Below, one piece after another: positions 22,432 to 35,007 of a stretch of 64,000 bases of DNA. The notes under the pieces were generated by a model. That model was not told the DNA's origin. It worked only from the letters and a program-made list of their open reading frames with translations, and did no database searches. Origin of the DNA: Guadua angustifolia (taxonomy: Eukaryota > Streptophyta > Magnoliopsida > Poales > Poaceae); the NCBI GenBank assembly GCA_036346375.1, contig CM070511.1, positions 7,688,001-7,752,000 on the forward strand, written 5' to 3'. The position numbers were made by a program, and so were the translations under genes. Numbering within the stretch: the stretch's first letter is position 1; the number at the start of each line of letters is the position of its first letter.

Positions 22432-22906
22432 ACACACCACTTATGTATTTATACATTATCACAAAACTCTAGATATTTCTCTCTATAATGCATGATATTG
22501 ATCACATGAAACTATAAGACCAATTAATATAGAAATTAACGAAAGCAAAGAGATATTAAAATAGATCAACAAGAAAGAGGAAAAACATAGATGCTAGCTA
22601 AACCAAATATTAGATAGGTACCTTTTTCAAAGAAAAAGGTATCAACATAATTATATGAGGCAGCACACACCACTTATGTATATATACATTATCACAAAAC
22701 CCTAGATATTTCTCTCTATAATGCATGAAATTGATCACATGAAACCGTAAGACCAATTCATATAGAAATTAACAGAAAGCAAAGAGATATTAAAATAGAT
22801 CAACAAGAAAAAGGAAAAACATAGATATGCTAGCTAAACCAAATATTAGATAGGTACCTTTTTCTTTTTCAAAGAAAAAGGTATCAACATAGTTATATGA
22901 GGCATT
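22432..22906. repeat. Tandem duplication, two 233-240-bp copies
   Basis: Copy 1 (22,432-22,664) and copy 2 (22,665-22,906) both run from ACACACCACTTATGTA through GATATTTCTCTCTATAATGC and CAACAAGAAA to AAAGGTATCAACATA. They are highly similar. Copy 2 has a small CTTTTT insertion. Confidence 0.85.
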
Positions 22907-23756
22907 CTCAGTGAAGCGGGAATTCCAATATGGAAGATAAGTGATTTTTTTGTTAATTCTATTACATAAAAGATGTGTATGTCTATATACGATTTCGGGC
23001 CAAGAAACAGTAGCTCCCTATCAAAAGGAAAAATCTAAGCAAGATAAAACTCAGAACCATTGCTTTATCAACCATCACGACGTGGGCGCGATCGGTTGCC
23101 GTAGAAATAGCCGCCTGTACGGCACCGTGTGGATGGCCGGATAGGCCCGAACCGATAAGATCAACGACCTGGATAACCTGGACAAGTATGTAAATTGACC
23201 TGGATAACCTGGACCTGTTTGCAAATACGAAAAATTTTTCAAGTGCAGCACAACATTTCAAAAGAGCATATTATATCTATTGACATTGTACTTCAAGGAA
23301 CCCGCTGCTCAATTTCTATATAAGCCGATAATCCATAAGCCAAAGTCGGGCAAGTTAAATTGAATTTCTAAGTGTGATTCAGAATTGAAACTAATTTGAG
23401 AAGCCATTCTGAGACTTGTCTACAATGGATCATGCCAAGCTTGACGCAACTCCTAAGTTCAAACTCAATTATCCCTCACGCTGATTATAAGCTACTAAAC
23501 CAAAATAAAGGTAAGTTCGACGTGAGGAATTTTTAGAAGAATACAATTGATTTATCTCAAGACAACCTCAAGGATGCAATGGTGATGCATCAAATTCAGA
23601 TTCAAGAGTTGCCTTTTAGTATTCAAACACACAAGATATGCAGCTTATCTTGACAAAATGCAACAAGCGTATCTAGCCAAAAGGTGAAATGACCCATATA
23701 GCTGAAATAAATTGAGTATGTCCATGTACATCATCAATGTATAAATGAAAATTTAC

Positions 23757-25785
<2,029 letters not shown>

Positions 25786-25830
25786 ATAGTCGTGAGAGTA
25801 CTTTTATAAGCTCGCTTCAAGAAGTGGTTG

Positions 25831-26500
25831 CCGAGGTTTCTAAAAGTTCAGAACTAAACAATGCAGATCTCCTCCATCGATGACCATCGACACAAACCTT
25901 TTTACCAAACTATTTCACAAATCTGCATCAAATCAGCACCCATGTAAGGTATTTTTAAAACGACAAGCATGATTGATGTTTCGTGGATGACATCGATAGC
26001 AAAGCGGTGGAACTCTAATTGAATGTTATTTTTTTCAAGTGCTTACCATCGTTAACTATGGGAATATCCATTGGGAATGATGTATCAACCACTAAAAGGA
26101 TTACCAATGGTTGCGACAGAAGCTCAAGATCGTGGGCTCAGAGGAGAAGGAAAGCAAAATCCCACGGGCAACATGTGTAGTAATCTTGTTGAAAAGGCGC
26201 CGAGGTTTCTAAAAGCTTAGGAACTAAGCAATGCACATCTCCATCGATGACTACCAACACAAATCCTTTTTACCAAATTATTTTACAAATCTGCATCAAA
26301 TCAAGATCCATGTAAACTATTTTTAAAATGCCAAGCATGATCGATGTTTCGTGGATGACATCAGATAGCAAAGCGGTGGAACTCTAATTGAATGTTTTTT
26401 GCAAGTGCTTACCATTGTTAACAACGGAATATCCATTGGGAACGATGTATCAACCACTAAAAGGGTTACCAATGGCTGCGACAGACGTGAGGTATCGAGG
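25831..26500. repeat. Tandem duplication of about 310 bp
   Basis: Copy 1 (about 25,831-26,140) and copy 2 (about 26,199-26,500) share GCCGAGGTTTCTAAAAG, TTTCGTGGATGACATC, GCAAAGCGGTGGAACTCTAA and the TATCAACCACTAAAAGG stretch. On the minus strand each carries a possible exon end reading VVDTSFPMDIP before a GTAAGC donor. I do not recognise the protein. Confidence 0.8.
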
Positions 26501-26529
26501 AGCTCGAGGAGAAGAAAAGGAAAATCCTC

Positions 26530-26645
26530 TGAGGCCAAACCAAGCTCTAGTCAAGCGGAGGCGAGCACTCACCTCGACCTTGTCGACCACCTTGAAGAGC
26601 ACAAACCTGCGGGTGTCTCGAACAGACCATCATCTCTTCCCTAAA
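26530..26645 (-). pseudogene. Possible exon of an unidentified captured gene
   Basis: Minus-strand coding-like stretch VRDTRRFVLFKVVDKVE ending at a GTGAGT donor. Its composition differs from the AT-rich surroundings. No family is recognised, and it could belong to the same unknown gene as the neighbouring duplicated pieces. Confidence 0.3.
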
Positions 26646-26697
26646 TTGCCAATCAACTCAACAAAATCAACCATAAGAAGTCCCCCTCGTCTGGATT

Positions 26698-29478
26698 ATA
26701 TCAGCAATCTCTTACTATACGCTCGTGATTATAAAATTAGCTTTGCTCATAATGATTATATCAGCTATGAACTGACAAGAGAAATGAAAATTTGAGCCCA
26801 TCACATACATGTCAAGTGAGACACACCGTTTAAGGAACACATTACTCAGAATCATCCACACACGATCTAGCAAAGCACCGCAATCTAGCCTAAGAGCCAA
26901 AAAGATAAAACAAAACAAAAACAAAGAACAAAAAAATGAGGGCAATCACAGAGACAGCAGTGCGAGAAATAGCAAACAAATAGGCACGAATGAAGAATAT
27001 CTGATCGATCGCAAAAACGGCCATTGATGGGGAATAATGCTATCTAGGTAAGTACCTTTTTCGGTGTGAACTGCTCTGTGTGTCCAGGCATAGTCTCTTT
27101 TTTGCTGAAGGCTTTCTGTTAGTAACGCTAGAAACAGCAGAGAAATGGCAACGCGATGTCAATGTGAATGTAATTGGTTATTGCTGAGATCGTAGGAAAA
27201 AAACTTTAGTGGCCAACAAGGCAGAAGAAAAGAGACCTTCCAGCAATCTCTTGGTATACGCTCGTGATTATAAAATTAGCATTGCTCATAATGATTATAT
27301 CAGCTATGAACTGACAAGAGAAATGAAAATTTGAGCTCATCACATACATGTCAAGTGAGACACTGCCGTTTAAGGAACACATTACCTGTAAATCATCCAT
27401 ATGGTCTTGAATTTCTGTAATTACTCTGTAGAAAATGGTAATCATAGTGAATAAAAAACAATTTATGCAGGCTACATATCTAAAGATAGCTAGATCAACA
27501 TTAAGTTTATATAGTAGCCTACTCTCTTTATTAATCTATTGCACTTCTAACATCAGTTGTGATTCCTTAAGCAATACTGAAAGAATACACAACAAAAGGC
27601 CAAGTGAAAACCACAGAAAAGTATAGAAGGATTGTGTCTGCAAGGCAGGAACTTTACTCTCTACGATCCCCTGTAGGGAAAAAAAACAATTTAGAAATAT
27701 GACCTCAGCAATATAAGGTAGCACATGTGTATATGGTAACTGAACTTGAAGACGTGGAAAAAAGAAAGGAACAAGAACAACACACACCTTGATCGCTGCT
27801 TAGTCTGTGAAGTGTAGAGGAAATCTGAAACTGATTCTCAAGGGAATTATGAAATGGGGTGCTAAATGGGTGAAGCTTCTCTGAAAATGCACATGCATAT
27901 TAGATATAACTTGCTCAAAATTATCTCAAGCACAAAGAATTCCCAAAGAAACACTTGTATTCAGCCCTGCAGCTAACAGATAAGCAATCTGGAGAAAAGG
28001 GCACCGAACAAATTCAATTTGGGAGAACCTTCTTTAATTCTGTTCTTTCCCGAAATGTACAATAAAAGAATTCTTTTACATTTGACCAAAAACATTTATC
28101 AAAACCGGATTTCAAAACATAACAACGCAACAAAATAAGTCACCGATAAATCAAAATAGAATCAATCGGAATAATCTTTGTCTAGGTAAGTACCTTTTTA
28201 GCGTGAACCGCCGTGTGTCCAGCATAGTCTCTTTTTTTTGAAGGCTTTCATCAAGAACGCCGAAACAATAGAGAAATGGCAACGCGATGTCAATGTCAAT
28301 GTAACGGTTTTTGCCGAGATCGTAAGAAAAAACTTTAGTGGCCAACAAGGCAGGAGGAAAGAGACCTTCCGCAATCTCTTGGTCTATGCTCGTGATTCTA
28401 AAATTAGCATTGCTCATAACGATTATATCAACTATGAACCGACAAGAGAAATAAAAACTTGAGCTCGTCACATACATGTCAAGTGAGACACCGCCGCTTA
28501 AGGAACACATTACTCGTAAATCATCCATATGGTCTTGAATTTCTGTAATTACTCAGAGAAAATGGTAATCATAGTGAATAAAAAGCAATTTATGCAGGCT
28601 ACATATCTAAAGATAGCTAGATCAACATTAAGTTTATATAGTAACCTGTTCTCTTTATTAATCTATTGCACTTTTAACATCGGTTGCCAGATTCCTACAA
28701 TACCGAAAGAATACACAACAAAAGGCCAAGTGAAAACCACGAGAAAAGTATAGAAGGATTGTGTCTGCAAGGCAGAATCTGTGATTTCTACGATCCTCAG
28801 AGGGAAAAAACAATTTAGAAATATGACCTCAAAGAATATAAGGTAGCACATGTGTATATGGTAACTGAACTTGAAGACAACCTGTTCTCTTTATTAATCT
28901 ATTGCACTTTAACATCGCCAGATTCCTTAAGCAATCTTGAAAGAATACACAACAAAAGGCCAAGTGAAAACCACGTAAAAGTATAGAAGGATTGTGTCGC
29001 AAGGCAGGCTCAGATTTCTACGATCCTCAGAGGGAAAAACAATTTAGAAATATGACCTCAGAATATAAGGTAGCACATGTATATGGTAACTGAACTTGAA
29101 GACATATAAAAAGAAAGGAACAAGAACAACACACACCTTGATTGTCGTCACCAGGAAGTGTAGAGGAAATCAAACAGATTCTCAAGGGAATTATGAAATG
29201 GGGTGCCAAATGGGTGAAGCTTCTCTGAAAACACACATGCATATTAGATATAACTTGCTAAAAAATATCTCATCACAAAGAATTCCTAAAGAAACACTTG
29301 TATTCAGCCCAGAGCTAACAGATAAGCAATGGAGAACGGGCATTGAACAAATTCAATTTGGGAGAACCTTCTTTAATTTCGATTTTTCCCAAAATGTACA
29401 ATAAAAGAATTCTTTTACATTTGACCAAAAACATTTATCAAAACCGAATTTCAAAACATAACAATGCAACAAAATATT
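26698..29478. repeat. Segmental duplications: one partial and two long copies
   Basis: Copy A (about 27,040-28,134) and copy B (about 28,176-29,478) are collinear and share TAAGTACCTTTTT, GGCAACGCGATGTCAATGT, CTCATAATGATTATAT, AAAGATAGCTAGATCAACAT and AATTCAATTTGGGAGAACCT. Copy B contains an extra internal duplication (about 28,640-28,860 and 28,880-29,060). A third partial copy lies at 26,698-26,865. A minus-strand frame (28,151-28,528) stays open across one unit but matches no protein I know. Confidence 0.85.
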
Positions 29479-29864
29479 ATACAGACAACACTAATAATGC
29501 AACAAAATATTATATGTGACCTATGGCGGTATTAATGCATCGTATGTACCTGTTTAGAAAAAAATCAGACGTAAGTAAATAAGTGATACATTGAATTATT
29601 GAAATTAGAGTATACATATTAGTACCTGTTGCTGTTTTGGACTAACCAATATAATCCAAAATAACATGCATTGCTAGCTGCTGATCCATGCCATCTGGGG
29701 AAAAAAAGGAGGAAAAAGAGAGCTACTTACCAGTGAAGTCAGCACGAAGACGTCGAAGAGGCACAAAAATTTCTAGAAATACAAAAAGCGAAGTATCCAG
29801 GAGATAATACATGGCAGTAGCTAAAGTGAGCAGTCAAAGTGACTGAAAAATCCAATATATTGTA

Positions 29865-30204
29865 CCTTTAGAAAGGTAGAGACATGAGGTAAATACGAAA
29901 ATCCCATACCTCCGTAGCAGCAAGGTTCTTTTTGGGGAGTTCTTTTCCAGACCGCTTCGGCTGACATGATTTGGAACTGTTTCGTACATCATAAACTAAA
30001 TTAATGGTTTACATATCTAACAATTTACATGGTTCCTTTAGAAAGGCAGAGACATGAGGTAAATACGAAAATCCCATACCTCCGTAGCAGCGAGGTTCTT
30101 TTTGGGGAGTTCTTTTCCGCATCGCTTACCGACATGATTTGGAACTGTTTCGTACATCATAAACTGAATTGATGGTTTACATATCTAACAATTTACATGG
30201 TTCA
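29865..30204. repeat. Tandem duplication of a 170-bp unit
   Basis: Copies 29,865-30,034 and 30,035-30,204 share CCTTTAGAAAGG, AGACATGAGGTAAATACGAA, CTTTTTGGGGAGTTCTTTTC and CTAACAATTTACATGGTT, with few differences. Confidence 0.9.
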
Positions 30205-30765
30205 ACCTATGGAATCACATATACAGCCATTAAATTTTGGTTCGATATTCTGAAAAATAGACAACCAAGCATGATTGTCGCCGAACAAGTTCTTTTCAAG
30301 ATCCTCCTATGCTTGACAAGCTTGCAATTCTTCCACACAAATTTGACGCAGCAAAGGAGGACCTATGCACATGCGTATATGGATTGCCATGTCAAAGATA
30401 CTGTATTTAAGTAAGGACCATTGAACCGATCTAGTCCTCTTTTTGTTTATTATTAAAAAACAGCCCTATAAACAACACATAATATTTGGTTGTACCCCAC
30501 TGATCTGTAATATAAGTATGGCCTAATCCATTTCCTGCTCTACCACCTTGATTCATATTCTTCGTAGGCAACTTTTTTGAGGAAGCACAGAGCTAACAAT
30601 GCCAAGGCATGCTACAAAACATGCATTGATTCACTCATGCAAACGGCACAATCCTGATTAGTTTTGAGAATTGAAATTTTGCAACGAAAAGGTTAAAGAT
30701 CTGGAAACGAAAACATAGATGCTCTGCACTTCTCGGCCTTGCATGCATCTCAAGAAAAGCTAAAA

Positions 30766-31426
30766 CTATTGACCACCCACAGTAGGCTGGATCGAACCTA
30801 ACACCAGAGGAACGAGGTTGACGGAGGGGAGCAACTCCCAACGGCGATGCCACGCATGGGAGAGAGCGGAGGCGCAGACCATCTCGTTGATGTGGAGCCC
30901 GGAGAGGATGTTTCCGATGACGCCAAGGGAAAGCAAGGTGAGTCCGTCCGGTGATGCCCCTGCCGCCGCTGCCCTTGTCGCCTCTGCGGGCTGAGAATGT
31001 TTCCGATGATGCCAAGGGGAAGCAAGGTGAGGCCGCCCGGCGATGCCCCTGCCGCCGCTGCCCTTGCCACCTCCGCGAGCAGCCCGCAATTTTTTCCCCA
31101 TAAATCCGCGCGACAATGGGAGCGCGGCAGAGGGCGACGGAACGAGGCGGGCTCGCCCGGAGCGGCGCGGGAGCGCAACGGAGGCGATGGGGCTCACAAG
31201 GGGTTGCTTCTTGGGGTAGGCGGAGGCGAGGGCGGTGGAGACGTCGGCCGCCTTGCGGAGGAGAGGTGGCGAGGGCGGCGGGAGCGAAGAGGACGCGCGT
31301 TAGGGCGACAGGGACCGCACTGGGCGATGGGGTAGACGGAAGAGGTTCCTCGAGGGCTCCGCGGCGATGGATTTCATGGCGCTTTACGGGCCAGGACTCG
31401 CCAGTGCGTGGACGGCCGGATCGCAC
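30766..31426 (-). pseudogene. Captured F-box protein gene fragment
   Basis: A GC-rich minus-strand exon within AT-rich DNA. The frame around 30,925-30,800 reads GNILSGLHINEMVCASALSH then AWHRRWELLPSVNL, the second half of an F-box as in plant F-box/FBD or LRR proteins, which recruit substrates to SCF ubiquitin ligases. The upstream part is scrambled by an in-exon tandem duplication of about 95 bp (about 30,907-31,000 and 31,001-31,097), so the start of the F-box (usual LPDDLL) is lost. The coding stretch runs into noncoding sequence after IQPTVGG. Confidence 0.65.
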
Positions 31427-31504
31427 ACACGCAATGGATGGACAGCTGTGAAAATCCAGGTGACGTGGCCTGCCTGGTTGATCCTCAAATCCTTCGGCTT
31501 TAAT

Positions 31505-31752
31505 AGGTTAGATATTCAGACTCGGGTTGAGTTTGGCTCCTGACACTCCTGCCCTCCTCCTCCTCCTCTCCCCTCACCCCGTGGCGCGACCTCCGCCCTC
31601 CCCGCCTGGCCAAGGCCTCCTCCTCCTCCCCACGGCCAGGCGCTCCTTCGTCTCCCGGCGGCGCTGGGCGATCCACTTCGCCTCGGGCGGACGGGCGTGT
31701 CCTCCTCCTCCCTCGCCGCTTCCTCATCACGCAAGCCCTCCCCGTCAACAGG
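31505..31752 (+). other. GC-rich first-exon-like segment of a captured gene
   Basis: C-rich, CTC/CCT-repeat sequence typical of a grass 5' exon. It ends CCCGTCAACAG before GTGACT, a plausible splice donor at about 31,753. It may be the 5' end of the plus-strand gene whose later pieces lie at 33.4-34.0 kb. The open frames across it are proline-rich and uninformative. Confidence 0.35.
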
Positions 31753-33116
31753 TGACTTCATTAATTTCCATGTTCTTGTTCTTCGCTGTCGCATATCTGG
31801 CTCCTATCGCCGTAGGCTCGTCGCCATTAGGAACTAATAAACATGGAGTTTGATTAACGCTTAGGAAGGCTGCCACCGGCGACGGAGCATGGCTGGTGAT
31901 GAGCTTGATAAAGCTTCAACAATGGCGATGGCCATTTTGGGAAGAGGTAGATTAGGGTAGGAATTACCAGATTTGGGGGTTCCCCAATTTCTCGGTTTGA
32001 CTAGTAGCTTTCTCCATGAAAAGCCCATAATTAATACATAGAGTCAACACAATGGTCGGATTCAATTCGTAGTTTTATAGCAGTTTGGTGATTTGCTTTG
32101 TGGTTCATAGCGCTTATATCATAGAATCTTGGGTTCATTTTCATGGCTCGTGAGTTGTCAATGAGGCCAACACTCATGTAGTTTACCTTAGCATTTCTCG
32201 CTTCTTCAAGAGCTTCGTGATATAAAACGAGATGTTTGTCTTTTGGAGATTGAATCGCTCTCAATTTTTGTTTGGCAAATGAACAACTAAACAAGGATTA
32301 TAATTTGTTGCGGTGATACGTGCTCTTTTATGATGTATTCATTGCTCGTTAAAAGATATTTTTGGGTCTTCCGCCATATGTTCCAGCTTGTGAAGAACTT
32401 GGTCGTTTCATTAGACCCGCTTCCTATTACAAAGATCATATATTTTCTTTTGCAACATCCTCACCGGATTGGTAATGGCCTCTAGTGATCAAAATCGAGC
32501 CTTTGTTATGCTTTCTTTGGTCGAGATGATGGGGAAATTTTCGGTTAGTTTGTGGTGAAGTTGGGAAAAATCGAGTCTTTTAGGTGATGTTGGGTGGATG
32601 TGCCTGCAAGATCCTGTGTTTAGCTCTTTTTATGGGAACCTGGGTTTTGAGATGTGGTTCTTAGTTCTGATCCAATTGCGTTTGGGATGGGTGTCAGACA
32701 TTGTGTGCACTGGGTGAATTTAAGTACTGAGGATGCTTACCAAGATGTACGTTTTAGCTTCATTTTGTTAGAGTAATCTGAATCTCTCAATTTAGAGATC
32801 CTGTGGGCTTCAAAACCGCATGTATGTGCTATTTTGACAGAGTAGCTGTACAAGACCTATTTTTGACTTACTACAAGAGGGCGAGGTTTCTATATCCTCG
32901 CTAGGAGATTTTGCAGATTCTAGAATGACATTCCCATCTTTTACCGCCTATATCTCTATATTTAAGTGGCAATGCCCCATTTTTTTTGTTCATTAAGTTG
33001 CATATAATTTTTTCTTTTGACTCCTTGAATTTGCAGCACCTGTTCAAATCCATTTTCTCTTGAAGCTCTTGTCTGTTTTCATGTTTTGTGTACTCCAACG
33101 GGTCAATCATCCGGTA

Positions 33117-33249
33117 TGTAGGAAAAATTTACTCTTGCACAAGTATGTACATAATCATCAAGTTATATAATGTAAATTGGCTTGTGTAGGCAAAATTTAC
33201 TCTTGCACAAGTATGTACATAGTCACTGTTTTATAATGTAAATTGGCTA
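33117..33249. repeat. Tandem duplication of a 66-bp unit with an inverted copy nearby
   Basis: AAAATTTACTCTTGCACAAG with the following TATGTACATA and TATAATGTAAATTGGCT occurs twice. The reverse complement, CTTGTGCAAGAGTAAATTTT, occurs at about 33,531-33,550. Confidence 0.8.
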
Positions 33250-33419
33250 ACATCTTGTAGCTATATTCTTCTAAAGGAAAATCGACAAGGCATCACCAAA
33301 TGTGGTTATGTTTTGCTAATGTTTTACAACCTCTATGATGGCAAGGTATGTACATTTCATGAAAAACTGTTTCAGCTCCCGCTGGAATATTCCAAATTAC
33401 CAATGTTCATTCAAGAAGT

Positions 33420-33970
33420 TGCAATTTCAGAGTCGAAGAGAATTTGAAAACGAACTCTATGAGCGTTTCGCCTCCTTGGTTAAGATGCCTCTCCTGAAGC
33501 CAGATAGGTAGAAATGTTTTCTTATGTTCTTGTGCAAGAGTAAATTTTTCCATTCAAGATTTTTCTTACCGTTGGGAGTTCAATCATTTGTATCTTGAGA
33601 TTTCGGAGCTGGTTGCTAAGCAAAAGGTGATTCATGCATCAACTAAAACTTGTGTCTTTGTTTATTTTTTTTACGCTTGTTGTTTTCGCTTGCATGTATG
33701 CTAAATGAGACTGATATTTTCTTGCTTCACCGCTGCTCGATGAATTTCGAGGACGCTTTAAGGAGTTATATGAATAGGGCTTGCTTCGCTCTAGTAGACC
33801 TTATGTCGTTGGTGTGCCCAAGGTGCCCAAACTAGAAAAAACTATGAACTCACGAGTGCGTTGTATTGTTAATGATACGAGCAAACATGTTGCCCCAAAA
33901 GAAATCATGAGGTTGAAGAAGTTGATCGCTTATTGGAAGGAGCAATCGGGATTCCAAGGGAGCAATTGTA
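33420..33970 (+). pseudogene. Captured gene pieces ending in a KCBP-type kinesin neck
   Basis: A plus-strand frame at 33,845-33,945 reads NSRVRCIVNDTSKHVAPKE then IMRLKKLIAYWKEQ. This matches the end of the motor and the neck of plant kinesin-like calmodulin-binding protein (KCBP, kinesin-14), a minus-end-directed microtubule motor. Upstream exon-like pieces read FENELYERFASLVKMPLLKP (about 33,440-33,510) and EFRGRFKELYE (about 33,745-33,780), which I cannot place in KCBP with confidence and which may come from another gene. The frame continues past WKEQ into unrelated sequence. It is a fragment, not a motor. Confidence 0.6.
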
Positions 33971-33976
33971 TTGACA

Positions 33977-34000
33977 TATACTCCCTCCGTTTTTTTTTGG
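33977..34000. mobile_element. Possible truncated Stowaway MITE end
   Basis: TACTCCCTCCGTTT matches the Stowaway terminal repeat with its TA target. The complementary right end was not found in the following few hundred bases. Confidence 0.4.
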
Positions 34001-34213
34001 TTAGGCGACATTTCTTCCTGTTTGTTTACAACTAAAAGGCGCAGATGAAGTTTGATTTTGATTTCTCCATCCTACCCTTGTCGTGTATTTATTGCCTTCA
34101 TAAATCAATAGCCACATGCATGACTTTTGGTCGTCGGGGCCATAGACGACGTATGCATCGGGGCTCAGACGCGGCGTGGCACGGCGGAGGCCTCGAACTT
34201 CACGGCTCAGAGC

Positions 34214-34525
34214 TTATTTACTCGTGATATCATGAAGATCATCACTTTGGTTTGAATCTTATGGTTAAGTTTCGGGTATATCATCATTTAGATATGGGAT
34301 ATCTACAAGATGATGGAGCGGTGGAAGCAACAAATCAAAATTTACCCTTATAGTTAAGCTCAGGTATACCATCATTTATACTCGTAGCTCACTTACCTGT
34401 GCTACCATGAAGATCATTATTTTGGTTTGACTCAACATAGTTAAGCTCAGGTATATCATGTTTAGATCTAGAATATCTACAAGATGATGAAGCGGTGGAA
34501 GAAACAAATCAAATTCTACTCTTAT
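34214..34525. repeat. Diverged tandem duplication
   Basis: Two copies (about 34,214-34,345 and 34,398-34,525) share ATGAAGATCAT, TTTGGTTTGA, TATCTACAAGATGATG and AGCGGTGGAAG. The intervening DNA holds a third partial copy of the AGTTAAGCTCAGGTATA motif. Confidence 0.7.
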
Positions 34526-35007
34526 CACAAAACTAAAAAAAAGATGAGCACACAAACAGTTGTATAGCTTGCATGCATACCTGTGTTGATATTTGCTTCA
34601 TGCAAAAGCCCGTTCAAGTCTAGCAACATTTCATCCATAGCTAATCGAAAAGCTACGAGTAACACTTATGTTGAAACACTTCTACTTATAGTAATCTTTC
34701 TTGGAGAAAATTTCATTTGGAAACAATGGGTGGCAGTAGCAAAATTTTCAATTGAAATTAGTAGGTGGTAATAGCCAAAATTTCATTTGAAATGAAGCGT
34801 TACGTGGCAGCTAATTTTTCATTTTTGTGTTAGGCGGCAATTAACTTTTGTATTTGCATTAGGCGGCAACTAATTTTCTTCTTTGTACCACAGGTTGAAA
34901 CGCGCATGCATGAATACCCATGTGTTGCTATGAAATTACTAGATCAATACCCATGTGTTGCTATGAAATATAAAATTGGTAACAAAACATAAAAGTCAAG
35001 CAATAAA

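Noticed and set aside
30997..31451. GC-rich plus-strand frames opposite the F-box fragment
   Set aside because: Arginine/glycine-rich shadows of the GC-rich minus-strand exon.
31500..31853. Proline-, arginine- and glycine-rich frames on both strands
   Set aside because: Low-complexity GC-rich 5'-exon-like DNA; composition alone keeps the frames open.
32031..32294. 87-residue minus-strand frame with protein-like composition
   Set aside because: No family recognised, no splice sites seen and no support from neighbours. Left out as a gene.
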